A stretch of DNA of 15,829 bases. It comes from an uncultured Prevotellaceae bacterium (GTDB lineage: Bacteria > Bacteroidota > Bacteroidia > Bacteroidales > Bacteroidaceae). Position numbers and translations under genes: made by a program. The notes below the pieces were generated by a model. It had not been told where the DNA came from and did not search any database. It saw only the letters and a list, made by a program, of their open reading frames with translations. The DNA lies in contig UQST01000053.1 in assembly GCA_900543815.1 (NCBI GenBank), positions 1-15,829 on the forward strand, read 5' to 3'. Positions 15,491 to 15,829 of the stretch are shown piece by piece (within the stretch, counting starts at the first letter, position 1; every line of letters begins with the position of its first letter).

Positions 15491-15524
15491 CTCCGCAAGG
15501 ATTGTTTTTCCAATTCTTGCGGAG
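15491..15524. other. 14-bp stem hairpin between the two arrays
   Basis: CTCCGCAAGGATTG (15491-15504) pairs with CAATTCTTGCGGAG (15511-15524) with a single G-T wobble, around the loop TTTTTC. It is the longest near-perfect hairpin in the window. No U-tract follows on either strand, so it does not look like a normal terminator. It could be a structured RNA, a cruciform or the remnant of a small mobile element. Confidence 0.65.
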
Positions 15525-15552
15525 CCAAATACTGGAAAGGTAGTCAGAAAGG

Positions 15553-15663
15553 CAGGAGTAGTACTGCATGCTCTGTAGGAGTAGTACTTCATTGATGACA
15601 GGAGTAGTACTCCGTTGGTGACAGGAGTTATACTTCATCGTCAAGTTAAGTAGTACTGCCTCC
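15553..15663. repeat. 23-bp tandem array of five units
   Basis: Units start at 15553, 15576, 15599, 15622 and 15645 (the last partial). The core AGGAGTAGTACT is identical in the first three and altered in the last two. The palindrome AGTACT occurs at 15560, 15583, 15606 and 15652, in strict 23-bp register with unit 4 (ATACT) degenerate. The rest of each unit varies (…TTCATTGATGA, …CCGTTGGTGA). Twenty-three is out of reading phase, and no gene runs through it. It could be an operator array or a mobile-element component. Confidence 0.85.
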
Positions 15664-15829
15664 AAACGCCGGAAAATCCGTCCTCCTCCCTCTTCGCCCT
15701 TTCCCGCCCCCAAACCCTCGGAACCGCCCCTGATATCCCGAAAACGTATCGCGCGCGCAATATATATATAATGAGAGGGAAGAAAAGTTTCACTTTATAT
15801 TGAAAAAAGTGGTGGCGATGCTTGTGAAA
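15664..15829. other. Pyrimidine-rich end segment with second CG/TA tract
   Basis: Bases 15664-15720 are strongly C/T-rich on the plus strand. At 15750-15772 a CGCGCGCG run passes into ATATATATATAAT, closely resembling 431-448 in front of the Nudix gene. An ATG at 15771 opens only ten codons, and the ATG at 15818 runs off the edge. This may be the promoter or leader of a plus-strand gene that begins beyond the window. Confidence 0.4.

Noticed and set aside
15168..15663. Possible CRISPR array
   Set aside because: Units are contiguous with no unique spacers, are too degenerate, and no cas gene is present.
15315..15713. 132-codon minus-strand frame through both arrays
   Set aside because: It crosses the 22-bp array, the hairpin and the 23-bp array, whose periods are out of coding phase; the open frame is fortuitous.

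Overview
The window looks like a chromosomal segment from a moderately GC-rich member of the Bacteroidales, probably a Prevotellaceae-like gut or oral species. The grounds are: promoter boxes of the Bacteroidetes type (TTTG and TAnnTTTG) in front of the tRNA and pyrE genes; the pyrE - SRPBCC - argH arrangement; lipoproteins with short lipoboxes; and large exported proteins whose C-termini resemble Bacteroidetes sorting domains (…GLYIINGKTVLVK, …GVYIVSW…CKFIKK). This is a family-level inference, and no species is claimed.

Left part (1-4.5 kb) is housekeeping. A tRNA-Leu(CAA) gene on the minus strand has a very good promoter and its own terminator. A Nudix hydrolase of the ADP-ribose pyrophosphatase type faces the other way, and converges on a small lipoprotein that looks like a Rieske-fold domain with four cysteines in place of the Cys/His ligands. 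Upstream of the lipoprotein lies a minus-strand operon-like run: pyrE (orotate phosphoribosyltransferase), an SRPBCC-fold protein, then argH (argininosuccinate lyase), closed by a strong hairpin. Pyrimidine and arginine synthesis both draw on carbamoyl phosphate, so the pairing makes metabolic sense.

Middle and right part (4.66-14.88 kb) is one accessory unit of three minus-strand genes, read in the order FAS1 lipoprotein -> CotH-kinase-family protein -> 1961-residue surface protein. The first is predicted to be membrane-anchored with two fasciclin-like domains. The second has a CotH kinase core, a ricin-like domain and a sorting-type C-terminus. The third has three discoidin-like (F5/8C) modules, helical linkers, beta-trefoil-like segments, a GLUG/beta-helix region, a LamG-like domain and a sorting-type C-terminus. 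Spacing is 30 bp, then 138 bp without a terminator. A reasonable hypothesis is a surface glycan-binding or adhesion system in which the CotH-type kinase modifies an exported protein, possibly the giant neighbour. No SusC/SusD pair or transporter is present.

The last 0.95 kb (14.88-15.83 kb) has no convincing gene but is highly structured. It holds a promoter and 5'-end hairpin for the FAS1 gene, a degenerate 22-bp tandem array of about 13 units, a 14-bp hairpin, a second 23-bp tandem array of five units centred on AGTACT, and a CG/TA alternating tract that also occurs in front of the Nudix gene. Units of the 22-bp family recur just downstream of the giant gene, so the repeats bracket the three-gene unit. 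These arrays are the most unusual sequence in the window.
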